Shown: positions 1 through 8,759 of the stretch, in pieces
How positions within the stretch are numbered: position 1 is the first letter of the stretch
Layout: each line of letters starts with the position of its first letter
Source of the DNA: an uncultured bacterium
GTDB lineage: Bacteria > Bacillota_I > Bacilli_A > RFN20 > CAG-826
DNA length: 64,000 bases
Reading direction: 5' to 3'
Assembly (NCBI GenBank): GCA_949283025.1
Contig: CASDRB010000012.1
Location: 62,001 to 126,000, forward strand
Program-made: the position numbers and the translations under genes
The notes under the pieces: generated by a model
Databases searched by the model: none
Told to the model about the DNA's origin: nothing
The model's input: only the letters and a program-made list of their open reading frames with translations

Positions 1-478
1 TTGGATCAAGACGATTTCCCATACCACCCGAAACTACGATAGGAATATTTTTTGATTTAGCATATTTAATCAACGCTACTTTTCCCTTAACATCATCAAT
101 CGCATCAACAATAAAATCTAGGTGGTATTTTCCTAATATGTCTTCTATATTTTCGGCAGTAATTTTAACAGCATGTGAAGATACTTCAATACCATCAGTC
201 AAGATACCAAGATGGGAAGCAGCACAATCAACTTTTCTCAATTCAACATCATCAGCGCTAAATAGAATTTGGCGATTCAAATTACTGTATTCAACACGAT
301 CGCAATCTGCCAAAACAAATTTAGTAAATCCGCTTCTGACTAATGCTTCTAAAGCGGTTCCGCCAACACCACCGAGTCCCAAAACTGCGATGCGTTTAGT
401 TGCAAAATTATCTACGTTATTTTCACCAATTAATTTACATGTTCTTTCTTGAATAAATTTGTTTATGCCTTTTCTCAT
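1..478 (-). CDS. tcdA: tRNA threonylcarbamoyladenosine dehydratase (TcdA/ThiF family), 3' part cut by window edge
   Basis: E1-like ThiF/MoeB family enzyme that would use ATP to cyclise t6A37 to ct6A in ANN-decoding tRNAs. The reading frame starts at the ATG at 478-476 and stays open to base 1. The nucleotide-binding loop GLGGVGGTALE lies near residues 29-39, followed by the DCDRVEYSNLNRQ stretch typical of TcdA/ThiF proteins, an ATP-contacting region, and VDAIDDVKGK (about residue 120). The start overlaps the miaA stop as ATGA, so the two are translationally coupled and both act on tRNA position 37. The C-terminal part is outside the window. A generic ThiF adenylyltransferase is the main alternative; the t6A role is inferred from motif spacing and context. 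Confidence 0.85.
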   Translation of the reverse strand, partial: MRKGINKFIQERTCKLIGENNVDNFATKRIAVLGLGGVGGTALEALVRSGFTKFVLADCDRVEYSNLNRQILFSADDVELRKVDCAASHLGILTDGIEVSSHAVKITAENIEDILGKYHLDFIVDAIDDVKGKVALIKYAKSKNIPIVVSGGMGNRLDP

Positions 479-1368
479 AATAGTGCCTCCTGAATATAAT
501 TTAAAAAATCATCAATGTTATTATACATAATAATACTATCAAATTGATGCTTAAAAAAAGTAATTTGTCGTTTTGCATAATTTCTTGTCTTTTTTTTGAT
601 GAGCTCAATAGCTTCCTTAAGACTCAATTTATTTTCTAAAAAAGAAATGATTTCACTATAACCTATCGCTTTTTGGGCGGTCATAGAAAGATGATATTTT
701 GAGACAAGATTTTTAACTTCATCAATTAACCCATCTTTAATCATTGCATCGACGCGTTTGTTTATTATTTGATATAATTTTTCTCTTGGTGGATTAATAA
801 AAAATATTTTAACATCTTTATAAATCATTTGGTGTTGTTGCTTTTTTAATAAATTTGTTTTGCTTTCTCCATTTGCTTTAATAATAGATATAGCTCTCAT
901 AACTCTTTTTCGATTATTGGGATGTATTTTATTGGCTTCAACTGGATCTAGTTGCTTTAATAAACAATGTAAATCATCGTTATTAAATGTGTCAAAAAAA
1001 GATAAATCAATATCTTCAGTCTCAACATTAAATTGATAGTCATACAAAGTTGCGCGTATATATAATCCAGTTCCACCGACTAAAATAACATCACGATTTT
1101 GCTTAATAGCGTTATCTATTTCTTTTCTTGCCAATTTTTGAAATTCCATCACAGAAAAATTTTGGCAAGGTTTTATAATATCCAAAAGTTTGTATTCACT
1201 ATATAAAGGATCATCAACACTAATTTTTGCCGTTCCAATGTTCATGTCTTGGTATACTTGAAATGCATCAGCGTTAATTAAAACCGGACGATTATTTAAA
1301 AAATCATACAACATTTTTGCTAAATGAGTTTTGCCACAACCAGTCGGGCCGACAATTACATAAATCAT
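475..1368 (-). CDS. miaA: tRNA dimethylallyltransferase MiaA
   Basis: Transfers a dimethylallyl group to N6 of A37 in tRNAs reading UNN codons, the substrate step for MiaB. The 297-residue length is normal. The P-loop GPTGCGKTHLAK is at residues 7-18, the DAFQVYQDMNIGTAK substrate segment near 35, and GGTGLYIRA near 99. The AIGYSEI segment comes near 235, and the C-terminal KKTRNYAKRQITFF helix is characteristic. It lies directly downstream of miaB and the RicA-like gene, overlapping the latter by 4 nt (ATGA), so both enzymes of the ms2i6A pathway are in one transcript. Identification is secure. Confidence 0.97.
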   Translation of the reverse strand: MIYVIVGPTGCGKTHLAKMLYDFLNNRPVLINADAFQVYQDMNIGTAKISVDDPLYSEYKLLDIIKPCQNFSVMEFQKLARKEIDNAIKQNRDVILVGGTGLYIRATLYDYQFNVETEDIDLSFFDTFNNDDLHCLLKQLDPVEANKIHPNNRKRVMRAISIIKANGESKTNLLKKQQHQMIYKDVKIFFINPPREKLYQIINKRVDAMIKDGLIDEVKNLVSKYHLSMTAQKAIGYSEIISFLENKLSLKEAIELIKKKTRNYAKRQITFFKHQFDSIIMYNNIDDFLNYIQEALL

Positions 1369-1655
1369 TGTTTTGACTCCAATATTTCTTTTATTTCAAA
1401 AAGCAAATCTTCAACTTGTTCTTTCAAGTTATAAAAATTTATAATAAGCGGGTGATTATGGTATTTATTTTTTGCCAAAATATATTCATCAAGATGTTTT
1501 TCATCGTGGCAAAATGTTTTAATTGTTTTATACAGTTGATTTAATTCATCGTTGTTATCAATTTGCTTTTTTAACGCCAAAAAATTTAAAATAATTGGAC
1601 TTTCGTGCAATTTATCATGCAATTCATTGGCTTTTTTAATTAAATCATTATTCAT
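1365..1655 (-). CDS. ricA: YlbF/YmcA family protein (RicA-like)
   Basis: A small (96 aa), mostly helical, charged protein of the Com_YlbF family. In Bacillus subtilis, RicA (YmcA) lies directly after miaB and, with RicF and RicT, forms a complex that promotes RNase Y-dependent mRNA maturation. I place the start at the ATG at 1655 because a GGAG lies 9 nt upstream; an upstream in-frame start would add 19 residues lying inside miaB. It overlaps the end of miaB by 8 nt and miaA by 4 nt. Presence in the same gene string as rny supports a role with RNase Y. A paralogous YlbF cannot be excluded, so the symbol rests on synteny. Confidence 0.75.
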   Translation of the reverse strand: MNNDLIKKANELHDKLHESPIILNFLALKKQIDNNDELNQLYKTIKTFCHDEKHLDEYILAKNKYHNHPLIINFYNLKEQVEDLLFEIKEILESKQ

Positions 1656-3087
1656 TATACAATTCTCCAATAAGTGAATATGTATGAGATTCAATGATTT
1701 TAATTTTGACAATTTTACCGATTAAAGATTGGTCTCCAGCAAAATGAACAATTTTATTTGACTCGGTATATCCAGACAAAATGTTTGGATTGTTTTTAGA
1801 TGGGCCATCTACTAAAACGTCATAAACGTGCCCGACCATTTTACTAGATGATGCCGAAATATATTTTTCACATGTTTTTACTAATTCGTTAAAACGACGA
1901 TGCTTTTCTTGCAAAGAGACATCATCATTTTTTTTAGCAGCAGGAGTTCCTTGCCGTGGAGAATAAATAAAAGTAAAAGCAGAATCATATTGAACATAGT
2001 CAACCATCTTTAAAGTGTCAAGAAATTGCTCATAAGTTTCGTTAGGGAAACCGACAATAATATCTGTAGACAATGTTAAGTTTGGTATCATTTTTTTCAT
2101 TTCATCGACTAATTTTTTATACTGAGTAGAATTATACCTTCTTCCCATGCTTTTTAAAATTTCATCATTTCCAGATTGAACTGGCAAATGAATTGATTTC
2201 ATAATATTTGGATATTTTGCAATTACTTCAATAATATCTTTAGAAAAATCCCAAGGATGGGAGGTCGTAAAACGAAGGCGAGGAATACCTAATTTTGCCA
2301 CCTCTTCTAATAGTTGAGCAAAAGTAAGTCCTCCCTTTTTTAAATCCTTTCCATAAGCATTAACATTTTGACCAAGCAATGTTATTTCTTGATAACCAGA
2401 ATCAATTAATTCCTGACATTCATCCAAAATATCTTTTGCTAATCTAGACCTTTCTCTGCCACGCGTATAAGGCACTATGCAATATGTGCAAAATTTATTG
2501 CAACCATACATGATATTGACAAATGCCTTATAAGGATTGGTTCTCTTTGAAGGCAAATTTTCAAATACATCTCCACCTTGTGATTTTATAGAAATAACGC
2601 GTTTATATTTGTCTAAAATAATTTGTTTTAAATAATTCATTAAAAGCGGAACTTCGTGAGTACCAAAAATCAAATTGATATGTGGGTAAGTCGAACGTAT
2701 TTTTTCTACAGCACTAGGTTGTTCGCATACACAACCGCAAACCGCCAAAACATCGCTTTTTTTAGCCATAGACTTTAATGTTCCAATCTCACCATACATC
2801 TTATCTACGGCATTTTCACGCACAGCGCACGTATTGATAATGCAAATAGCTGCTTTTTGATAATCATCAGTTTGTATCATTCCGGCCATAGTCAACATTC
2901 CGGCCATAATTTCAGAATCGCGAACATTAGCTTGACATCCAAAAGTGCGAATATAAAAATATTTAGATTTTAAATAATTACTCAAATTATTATCAATTTG
3001 AAATGCGTCTCGAAAAATTATGCCTTGATTAGCACTTTTTTTTCTTGCATCTTCTAAACAGGGGGTAGAAATAATTAAATCTTTCAT
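1648..3087 (-). CDS. miaB: tRNA-2-methylthio-N6-dimethylallyladenosine synthase MiaB
   Basis: Radical-SAM methylthiotransferase that converts i6A37 to ms2i6A37. From the ATG at 3087 it is 479 aa. Three N-terminal cysteines for the auxiliary cluster are visible in TFGCQANVRDSE, NTCAVRENA and CGCVCEQPS. The radical-SAM CxxxCxxC is in YGCNKFCTYCIVPYTRGRE near residue 200, followed by LLGQNVNAYG. A C-terminal TRAM domain covers about the last 65 residues. I chose MKDLIIST as start because it falls 1 nt after the ymdB stop; a frame extension of 10 residues exists upstream. It needs the [4Fe-4S] supply made by the SUF system in this window. Confidence 0.96.
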   Translation of the reverse strand: MKDLIISTPCLEDARKKSANQGIIFRDAFQIDNNLSNYLKSKYFYIRTFGCQANVRDSEIMAGMLTMAGMIQTDDYQKAAICIINTCAVRENAVDKMYGEIGTLKSMAKKSDVLAVCGCVCEQPSAVEKIRSTYPHINLIFGTHEVPLLMNYLKQIILDKYKRVISIKSQGGDVFENLPSKRTNPYKAFVNIMYGCNKFCTYCIVPYTRGRERSRLAKDILDECQELIDSGYQEITLLGQNVNAYGKDLKKGGLTFAQLLEEVAKLGIPRLRFTTSHPWDFSKDIIEVIAKYPNIMKSIHLPVQSGNDEILKSMGRRYNSTQYKKLVDEMKKMIPNLTLSTDIIVGFPNETYEQFLDTLKMVDYVQYDSAFTFIYSPRQGTPAAKKNDDVSLQEKHRRFNELVKTCEKYISASSSKMVGHVYDVLVDGPSKNNPNILSGYTESNKIVHFAGDQSLIGKIVKIKIIESHTYSLIGELYNE

Positions 3088-3088
3088 T

Positions 3089-3874
3089 TTAATTTTTAAC
3101 AACCTCATTAATAACAATTATTTTAGTACATAAACCAGTATTTTCATTGATATCTAATAAGCAAGCATTAAACATAATGTCACCAGATTTAGGAATATCA
3201 AATCTTGATTGCTTACCAAATACAATTTTGTTGATAACTGATTCTTTTTCAAATCCAATGATGCTATCTAATGTCCCGCACATCCCGACATCGCACATAA
3301 ATGCTGTCCCTTTGGGCAAAATACGAGCATCGTTAGTTTGAACATGAGTATGTGTGCCTATCACAGCGCTAACACAACCATCGATAGCATTAGCAAAGCA
3401 CTGCTTTTCTGATGTTGATTCACCATGAAAATCTACAATATGAATATCTGCTAAAGGTTCGTTATCAAGAACATCTTTTATCGCCAAATAAGGCGAACTC
3501 ACTTCCTCATTAATGAAAGCCGAACCTAACACATTAGTAATTCTTATCAAAATTCCATTTACATCAACTAATTTAGTGCCACAGCCTGGATAGGGTTTAA
3601 TCAAATTGATAGGTCTGATCAAATTATCAACTTGATCTATATATCGCCTTATTTCAAATTTATTATCATAGTGGTTTCCTAAAGTTATAAAATCAACACC
3701 GCTATCACACAATTCATCGTAATTCTTTTCAGTTAAACCTTTTCCATGAGATGCGTTTTCACCATTGGCAATAACAAAATCAAAACTGAAACGATTTTCT
3801 AGTTCAGCAATCTTTGTCTTTATCACATCTCTTCCTGGACGACCAACTATGTCACCAATAAATAATATTTTCAA
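3089..3874 (-). CDS. ymdB: YmdB-family metallophosphoesterase
   Basis: A 261-residue calcineurin-like phosphoesterase of the YmdB family (2',3'-cyclic mononucleotide phosphodiesterase in B. subtilis, where it affects RNase Y activity and biofilm and motility choice). Dinuclear-metal motifs are visible in order: GDIVGRPGRD near residue 7, NGENASHGKGL near 37, GNHYDNK near 67, DFHGESTSEK near 150 and GTHTHVQTND near 173. It follows rny by 12 nt, as in Bacillus, and is followed 1 nt later by miaB. The fold is certain from these motifs; the physiological substrate in this organism is inferred. Confidence 0.92.
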   Translation of the reverse strand: MKILFIGDIVGRPGRDVIKTKIAELENRFSFDFVIANGENASHGKGLTEKNYDELCDSGVDFITLGNHYDNKFEIRRYIDQVDNLIRPINLIKPYPGCGTKLVDVNGILIRITNVLGSAFINEEVSSPYLAIKDVLDNEPLADIHIVDFHGESTSEKQCFANAIDGCVSAVIGTHTHVQTNDARILPKGTAFMCDVGMCGTLDSIIGFEKESVINKIVFGKQSRFDIPKSGDIMFNACLLDINENTGLCTKIIVINEVVKN

Positions 3875-3886
3875 TTTTAATCCTAT

Positions 3887-5449
3887 CTATTTAGCGGTTT
3901 CAATCGCGCGGTATTCACGTATGACAGACACTTTAATTTGTCCAGGATAAGTCATCTCGTTTTCAATGCGATCTTTGATTGTTCTTGCTAAATTATACGC
4001 TGATAAATCGTCAATTTTATCTGGCATAACCATCACTCTAATTTCACGACCCGATTGCATTGCATAACATTGATAAACACCGTCGTATGATTTACAAATA
4101 TCTTCTAATTGTTCAATGCGTTTAACATATGTTTCTAATGTTTCACTTCTTGCACCAGGACGAGCTGCCGATAAAGTATCAGCTGCTTGCACTAAATGAG
4201 AAATAATACAATTTGCAACAACATCACCGTGATGAGATTCAATGGCGTTGATAACAACATCTGGTTCGCCATATTTGCGGGCAAGTCTAGCGCCAATTTC
4301 AACATGGCTTCCATCTAATTCAAAATCTGCCGCTTTACCAACATCGTGCAACAATCCTGCTCTTTTAGCTAAATTTTGATCTAAGCCTAGTTCTGCAGCC
4401 ATTATTCCACACAAATAAGCCACTTCAATACTATGATCATATGCATTTTGTCCATACGATGTACGATATTTTAAACGTCCAACATAAGTTAATAATTCTT
4501 TGTTAATACGTGGCAAACCGAGTCTAAAAGCAGCCTCTTCCCCTGCCTTTTTAACCGAATCATCAACCTCTTTTTTTGCTTTTTCTGACAATTCTTCAAT
4601 TCTGCCAGGTTGAATGCGTCCATCTTTAATTAAATTTTCCAAAGTGATTCTTGCTATTTCGCGACGAATCGGATTAAAACAGGAAATAGTGATTACTTCA
4701 GGGGTATCATCTATTATTAAATCAACTCCTAATAATTGTTCTAAGGTTTTAATATTTCTTCCTTCGCGACCAATGATTCTCCCTTTCATTTCATCGTTAG
4801 GTAAAGCTATAGAATAAACACTTCTTTCGTTGGTAGAATCTTGAGCAAATCTAGCCATAGCTAAACCCAAAATTTCTGTGGCTTTTCGATTGCATATTTC
4901 GTTGGCTTCATCCTCTTTATTTTTCATAAACAAAGCGATTTCTTTTGCCATTTTTGATTCGACGCGAGCAAAAATTTCATCTTTGGCTTCTTGAATGGAC
5001 ATTTTAGAAACTTTTTCCAATTCTTCGATTATACCATCGATTTTTTCCTGCAAAATTTTCTCTTTTTTTACATTTTCAGCAATTTGACGATTTAAGGTGT
5101 CGCTTTTTTGTTCAATGATTGTCTCTTTGTTTATCAAAGCAGCATCACGACGGTCGATATTTTGCTCTCTTTGAAATAAACGATTTTCTGTTTGATTCAA
5201 TTCATTTCTTTTTTCTTTGATTTCTTTTTCTGCTTCAATTTTCATTTCATTGACGGTTTGCTTGCCATCAATTTGGGCATTTTTAACAATGCGATCAGCT
5301 TTGATTTCCGCGTCCTTGATTATTTTATTGCTTCTCTTATTAGAAGCACGTTCACGAACAACTGGAATCAAAAGAATGATGCCTGCACCAATAATAATGC
5401 CTAAAATGGCGGCAACCACAATCCAAACAATGGCTTGGTAAACTTCCAT
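3887..5449 (-). CDS. rny: Ribonuclease Y
   Basis: Membrane-anchored endoribonuclease that initiates bulk mRNA decay in Firmicutes. The 520-residue length fits the family. Order of domains: one N-terminal transmembrane helix (about residues 5-31), a long Lys/Glu-rich coiled coil (about 40-190), a KH domain with [16 protein letters not shown] (about 220-240), then an HD domain with the GLLHDVGKA motif (about 360). The [16 protein letters not shown] tail is typical. It heads a transcript continuing through ymdB, miaB, ricA-like, miaA and tcdA with gaps of 12 nt or less. The SD on the minus strand is AAAGGAAA about 12 nt before the ATG. Confidence 0.98.
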   Translation of the reverse strand: MEVYQAIVWIVVAAILGIIIGAGIILLIPVVRERASNKRSNKIIKDAEIKADRIVKNAQIDGKQTVNEMKIEAEKEIKEKRNELNQTENRLFQREQNIDRRDAALINKETIIEQKSDTLNRQIAENVKKEKILQEKIDGIIEELEKVSKMSIQEAKDEIFARVESKMAKEIALFMKNKEDEANEICNRKATEILGLAMARFAQDSTNERSVYSIALPNDEMKGRIIGREGRNIKTLEQLLGVDLIIDDTPEVITISCFNPIRREIARITLENLIKDGRIQPGRIEELSEKAKKEVDDSVKKAGEEAAFRLGLPRINKELLTYVGRLKYRTSYGQNAYDHSIEVAYLCGIMAAELGLDQNLAKRAGLLHDVGKAADFELDGSHVEIGARLARKYGEPDVVINAIESHHGDVVANCIISHLVQAADTLSAARPGARSETLETYVKRIEQLEDICKSYDGVYQCYAMQSGREIRVMVMPDKIDDLSAYNLARTIKDRIENEMTYPGQIKVSVIREYRAIETAK

Positions 5450-5642
5450 GTTCTTTTGATTTCCTTTCTTTTCGCTATGCGAATATGTTTATATAGCAAA
5501 TGCTAAATTACCTAAAAATTACCTTGTGTAAGGCAAAAATATATATTTACGGAACAATCCGATAATAAAATCTCAAAAGAGAATATATAGGTAAGCACAC
5601 TAAGTGCACTTTTATTATACGAATTTAAAATATATCTCACAA
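5450..5642 (-). promoter_or_regulatory. rny operon promoter and roughly 160-nt leader
   Basis: On the minus strand a sigma-A type promoter is visible: -35 TTGTGA (5642-5637), 17-bp spacer, -10 TATAAT (5619-5614). Transcription would start near 5607, giving an unusually long leader of about 160 nt before the rny ATG. The leader has a GCACTTAGTGTGC-type inverted repeat near its 5' end and TTCGCATAGCGAA close to the start codon, and is otherwise AT-rich. Long leaders are common for self-regulated RNases, but autoregulation here is inference. The remainder of this 323-bp gap holds the recA terminator. Confidence 0.6.
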
Positions 5643-5725
5643 GATATAATCAAAAAATAAATTGTATTTATAACAAACACATTTGTGAGAACTGATGAAC
5701 TGTATTTAAAAATTTGTTAATAAAA

Positions 5726-5743
5726 AACCCTAAAATTAGGGTT
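5726..5743 (-). terminator. Rho-independent terminator of recA
   Basis: Minus-strand hairpin with stem AACCCTAA / TTAGGGTT followed by a run of T, about 30 nt after the recA stop codon. It separates recA from the rny promoter. Confidence 0.8.
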
Positions 5744-5772
5744 CTTACATTGCAGTATTAATATAATGCCGT

Positions 5773-6768
5773 CTATTCAATAATTCCTGTTTTAATTTGT
5801 TTGATTAAAGCGTTTGCAACTTCTTCGTTTTCTTTGATGTAAAGTTTAGCAGATTCTCGGCCTTGACCAATTTTATCTCCTTGATATTCGTACCATGAAC
5901 CTGATTTTTTAATTAATCCAAGTTGAGTAGCTAAATCTAAAATTTCTCCTTCTTTTGAAATCCCTTTGCCATAAATTATATCAATTTTGCATGTCTTAAA
6001 AGGTGGATTAACTTTATTTTTAACAACTTTTACGGTGCAGGTATTACCAATAATATCTGCTCCACTTTTAATCGCTTCACTACGACGAATGTCAATACGT
6101 ATAGATGAATAAAACTTTAATGCTCGTCCTCCACTTGTCGTTTCTGGATTTCCGTATATAACACCAACTTTTTCACGAATTTGGTTAATAAAAATAATCG
6201 CACAATTGGATTTGTTTAATATTCCTGCTAATTTTCTCATGGCTTTAGACATTAGGCGAGCTTGCAAACCAACTTGATTGTCTCCCATAACACCATCTAA
6301 TTCAGCTTGTGGTACTAAAGCAGCAACACTATCGACAATAATTAAATCAATTGCTTTAGAAGCGGCAAGCATTTCAACAATTTCTAAAGCTTGTTCGCCA
6401 CTATCAGGTTGAGACAAAATAAGTTCGTCGATATTAACACCTAAATTTTTAGCATATATTGGATCAATAGCGTGTTCTGCATCGACAAATGCGGCTCTGC
6501 CACCTTGATTTTGACATTCAGCAATAGCATGCAAGGCTAGAGTAGTTTTGCCCGATGACTCAGGACCATAAATTTCAATAATTCTTCCTTTTGGATAACC
6601 ACCAACGCCTAAAACATCATCGATTAATAAAGAACCACTAGGAATAACATCAACCTCAACAGGTGGTCGATCTCCAAGTTTCATAACAGAACCCTTGCCA
6701 AATGTTTTTTCGATTTCTTTTAAAGTTTGCTCTAAAGCAATATCTTTTTCATTTTTTTCTTTAGCCAT
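5773..6768 (-). CDS. recA: Recombinase RecA
   Basis: Strand-exchange recombinase; 331 aa, with the acidic C-terminal tail shorter than in most homologues (about 350). The Walker A motif [14 protein letters not shown] is near residue 69. A Walker B segment [10 protein letters not shown] is near 143, [19 protein letters not shown] near 160, loop L2 [20 protein letters not shown] near 196, and [11 protein letters not shown] near 250. SD AAGGAG lies 6-7 nt before the ATG. I see no SOS-type operator in the 53-bp upstream gap. Neighbours pgsA-cinA upstream and rny downstream reproduce the Bacillus order. Confidence 0.99.
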   Translation of the reverse strand: MAKEKNEKDIALEQTLKEIEKTFGKGSVMKLGDRPPVEVDVIPSGSLLIDDVLGVGGYPKGRIIEIYGPESSGKTTLALHAIAECQNQGGRAAFVDAEHAIDPIYAKNLGVNIDELILSQPDSGEQALEIVEMLAASKAIDLIIVDSVAALVPQAELDGVMGDNQVGLQARLMSKAMRKLAGILNKSNCAIIFINQIREKVGVIYGNPETTSGGRALKFYSSIRIDIRRSEAIKSGADIIGNTCTVKVVKNKVNPPFKTCKIDIIYGKGISKEGEILDLATQLGLIKKSGSWYEYQGDKIGQGRESAKLYIKENEEVANALIKQIKTGIIE

Positions 6769-6821
6769 AAATACTCCTTAACAATAAATAATAGGTTGTT
6801 TAAATGCATTTTTAATAAAAT

Positions 6822-7298
6822 TTAATAAAAATTTTTTATCTGATCAATAAGTATAGAAATGCCCATATCAACACATTGTTGACGTATTTCATTTCTATTA
6901 CCTTGAAAATGATAGCAGCCAACCATAGTTTTAGTAAAGCAAGATACACCAATATATACTAAACCAACTGGTTTGTTTTCCATGGCGTCAGGACCAGCAT
7001 TGCCGGTGAAAGATATGCAAAAATCAGACGCCATCAATTGTTGACCATGACTACACATTTGCATAGCTATTTCTTGAGAAACAACACCAAACTGGTCTAT
7101 ATCTTCATAAGAAATTCCTAAAATGCGATGCTTTTCTTCACTCATATAAGTCACTAAGGCACCTTTAAAAAATTTGGAAGCTCCACTTATTGATGTCATT
7201 GTTTGAGAAAATAAACCACCAGTTAAAGATTCTACGCTTGACAAACTATATCCTTTAGAAACCAGCAATTGGCTCAGCTCCATCAATTTATTTTCCAT
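6822..7298 (-). CDS. Nicotinamide-nucleotide amidohydrolase (CinA C-terminal domain, PncC-like)
   Basis: 158-residue stand-alone CinA C-terminal domain that would deamidate NMN to nicotinate mononucleotide. SVESLTGGLFSQTMTSISGAS (split here at residue 24 onward) carries the conserved SxTGG segment, and FTGNAGPDA near 100 and VGLVYIGVS near 113 match the family. The N-terminal molybdopterin-binding-like half of full-length CinA (about 415 aa in Bacillus) is absent. I chose the ATG at 7298 because AAGGA lies 9 nt upstream; a TTG 9 nt earlier overlaps the pgsA stop. Position between pgsA and recA is the canonical cinA locus, so this is a shortened cinA rather than an unrelated pncC. Confidence 0.87.
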   Translation of the reverse strand: MENKLMELSQLLVSKGYSLSSVESLTGGLFSQTMTSISGASKFFKGALVTYMSEEKHRILGISYEDIDQFGVVSQEIAMQMCSHGQQLMASDFCISFTGNAGPDAMENKPVGLVYIGVSCFTKTMVGCYHFQGNRNEIRQQCVDMGISILIDQIKNFY

Positions 7299-7303
7299 AT
7301 TTA

Positions 7304-7945
7304 TCAATCCTTTTTAAAAACATGGCGATTTTGAACAACATAAATTATGCCAGACAATAATGAGACGGCAGTACATAGATAAACAAAAAAATCAGCGATG
7401 TGAATACCAATAGGCCACGTAGAATCAAAATAATAAAATGGAAAGCCATTTAATAAAACTAATGTTATTGCTATCATTTGCAAAACAGTTTTAGCTTTGC
7501 CAAAAATATTAGCAGCAATAACTATCTTTTTTTGCGCGGCGATGAAACGCAACGCATCGACAACTATATCTCTTGCCACCAAAATAATAGCGCACCACAT
7601 ATTAAAAGAAACAACTTGACTTCCTGCAACATAAGGGGCAAACAAAGATGGAGCAATTAAAAAAATTACCAAAGAATTGATTAATAATTTGTCAGCGACT
7701 GGATCTAAAAACTTACCTAAATCTGTCACTTGATTATTTTTTCTTGCTAAATATCCATCTAACCAATCAGTCCCGCTAGCAATTAAAAATATTATGCAAG
7801 TTATTAAAAAAACAATATTGATTCCACTGTTGCCGATTGTCAAAGTTAAGCCATCAATGTTCAAAAATGATAAAACAAAAAGACCAATTATCATTAAAAT
7901 TATAATAATAATGCGTGAAATTGTAATTTTAGTAGGCAGATTCAT
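7304..7945 (-). CDS. pgsA: CDP-diacylglycerol--glycerol-3-phosphate 3-phosphatidyltransferase
   Basis: Membrane enzyme making phosphatidylglycerophosphate, the committed step to phosphatidylglycerol. From the ATG at 7945 it is 213 aa. The CDP-alcohol phosphotransferase motif is visible as SGTDWLDGYLARKNN followed by DLGKFLDPVADK (residues about 58-85), giving the DGxxAR...GxxxDxxxD signature. Several transmembrane helices surround it. The start MNLPTKITISR is preceded by AAAGGAG at good spacing; the frame upstream is open but lies in the RNase P RNA gene and should not be counted as protein. Confidence 0.95.
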   Translation of the reverse strand: MNLPTKITISRIIIIILMIIGLFVLSFLNIDGLTLTIGNSGINIVFLITCIIFLIASGTDWLDGYLARKNNQVTDLGKFLDPVADKLLINSLVIFLIAPSLFAPYVAGSQVVSFNMWCAIILVARDIVVDALRFIAAQKKIVIAANIFGKAKTVLQMIAITLVLLNGFPFYYFDSTWPIGIHIADFFVYLCTAVSLLSGIIYVVQNRHVFKKD

Positions 7946-7963
7946 TTTTTTCTCCTTTGATGA

Positions 7964-8297
7964 GTATCGGTCCCGTAAGCCATGTTTTGTTTTAGACAAT
8001 AATTTATCTATGCAATGCATGCTGTTGGCAATTCATTTCTCGCCTTCAGCCTCCCCTACCAAATTTGGGTTTCTCGCTTGTGGGGTTTGCCGCGTTCCAC
8101 TTGATTGTTTCCAATTGCTACGTCACTGTGGCACTTTCAGGAAGTTAACCATAGTTTCCCTTAGGTATTCTTCCGCCGTTATGCGCTCCCGCATACCTAG
8201 CGTTATTTTTTCCGCTAGCGCAATCACTACAGGCATCTCAGCCTGTGCGAGCATGGACTTTCCTCTAGAATTAATCCAGCAATTGTCCAGACCGAAT
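7964..8297 (-). ncRNA. rnpB: RNase P RNA, type B
   Basis: Catalytic RNA of RNase P, which removes tRNA 5' leaders. Minus-strand reading shows the hallmark core: GAGGAAAGTCCATGCTCGCA (P4 5' side), GAAAGTGCCACAGTGACG, GTGGAACGCGGCAAACCCC, GCGAGAAACCCAAATTTGG followed by TAGGGG (the GGU loop that binds tRNA CCA), and near the 3' end AAAACATGGCTTAC. Terminal pairing of TCGGTC (5') with GGACCGA (3') sets the ends. At about 334 nt it is shorter than the roughly 400-nt Bacillus RNA. It lies directly after gpsB, the same neighbour as in B. subtilis. Confidence 0.95.
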
Positions 8298-8302
8298 TTT
8301 AT

Positions 8303-8677
8303 CTATTTAATGTTATTAGGATTTACACCTAATTTCCATAAGTATTTTTCTAATTTGTCAATGCGCTTAATTAAATGAATGTTATCTGCGGTGGCATCTG
8401 GATGATCATCAACATCATCATACCGTGCTTGATAAGACTTAATTTTAATTTCTAAGACTTCGTTTTTTTTCTTCAAAGTTTTATTTTCATTAACTAGTTT
8501 ATCAACATATTTTTTTTCAAATAAATAATTAGCTTCAATAATAGCGTAATCATTAATTATTTGATCCAAAAATTCATCAACTTCGTATGCATCATAAGCA
8601 TTAGCAATAACTATTTTAAATTTCTTTTCTAAAATATCTTTAGAAGATAAGCAAATAGAAACGGCGTTTTTTTCCAT
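8303..8677 (-). CDS. gpsB: Cell-division protein GpsB (DivIVA family)
   Basis: Small coiled-coil membrane-associated division and cell-wall coordinator. The 124-residue protein has the N-terminal DivIVA/GpsB domain (LSSKDILEKKFK near residue 10; YDAYEVDEFLDQIINDY near 27), a heptad-rich coiled coil (about 45-85) and a short C-terminal trimerisation helix (LIKRIDKLEKYLWKLG). Immediately followed by rnpB, as in Bacillus. In other species GpsB works with the class A penicillin-binding protein PBP1, whose gene ponA is not found at its usual place beside recU in this window. DivIVA is the alternative, but the length and rnpB linkage favour GpsB. Confidence 0.9.
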   Translation of the reverse strand: MEKNAVSICLSSKDILEKKFKIVIANAYDAYEVDEFLDQIINDYAIIEANYLFEKKYVDKLVNENKTLKKKNEVLEIKIKSYQARYDDVDDHPDATADNIHLIKRIDKLEKYLWKLGVNPNNIK

Positions 8678-8759
8678 ATTTAATATTTTATATTAATAAT
8701 TATGCTCATACAAACATATTTTTCTTTTTGATTATTCTAGTAAATGATATACTATTCGC

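Noticed and set aside
138-452. 104-residue plus-strand ORF
   Set aside because: Antisense of the truncated tcdA gene whose ThiF motifs are clear on the minus strand.
7946-8020. N-terminal extension of PgsA
   Set aside because: The 25 extra codons are the 3' end of rnpB; the ATG at 7945 has its own SD.
7794-8378. 194-residue plus-strand ORF
   Set aside because: It lies across the antisense of pgsA and the RNase P RNA gene; no SD or family signature.
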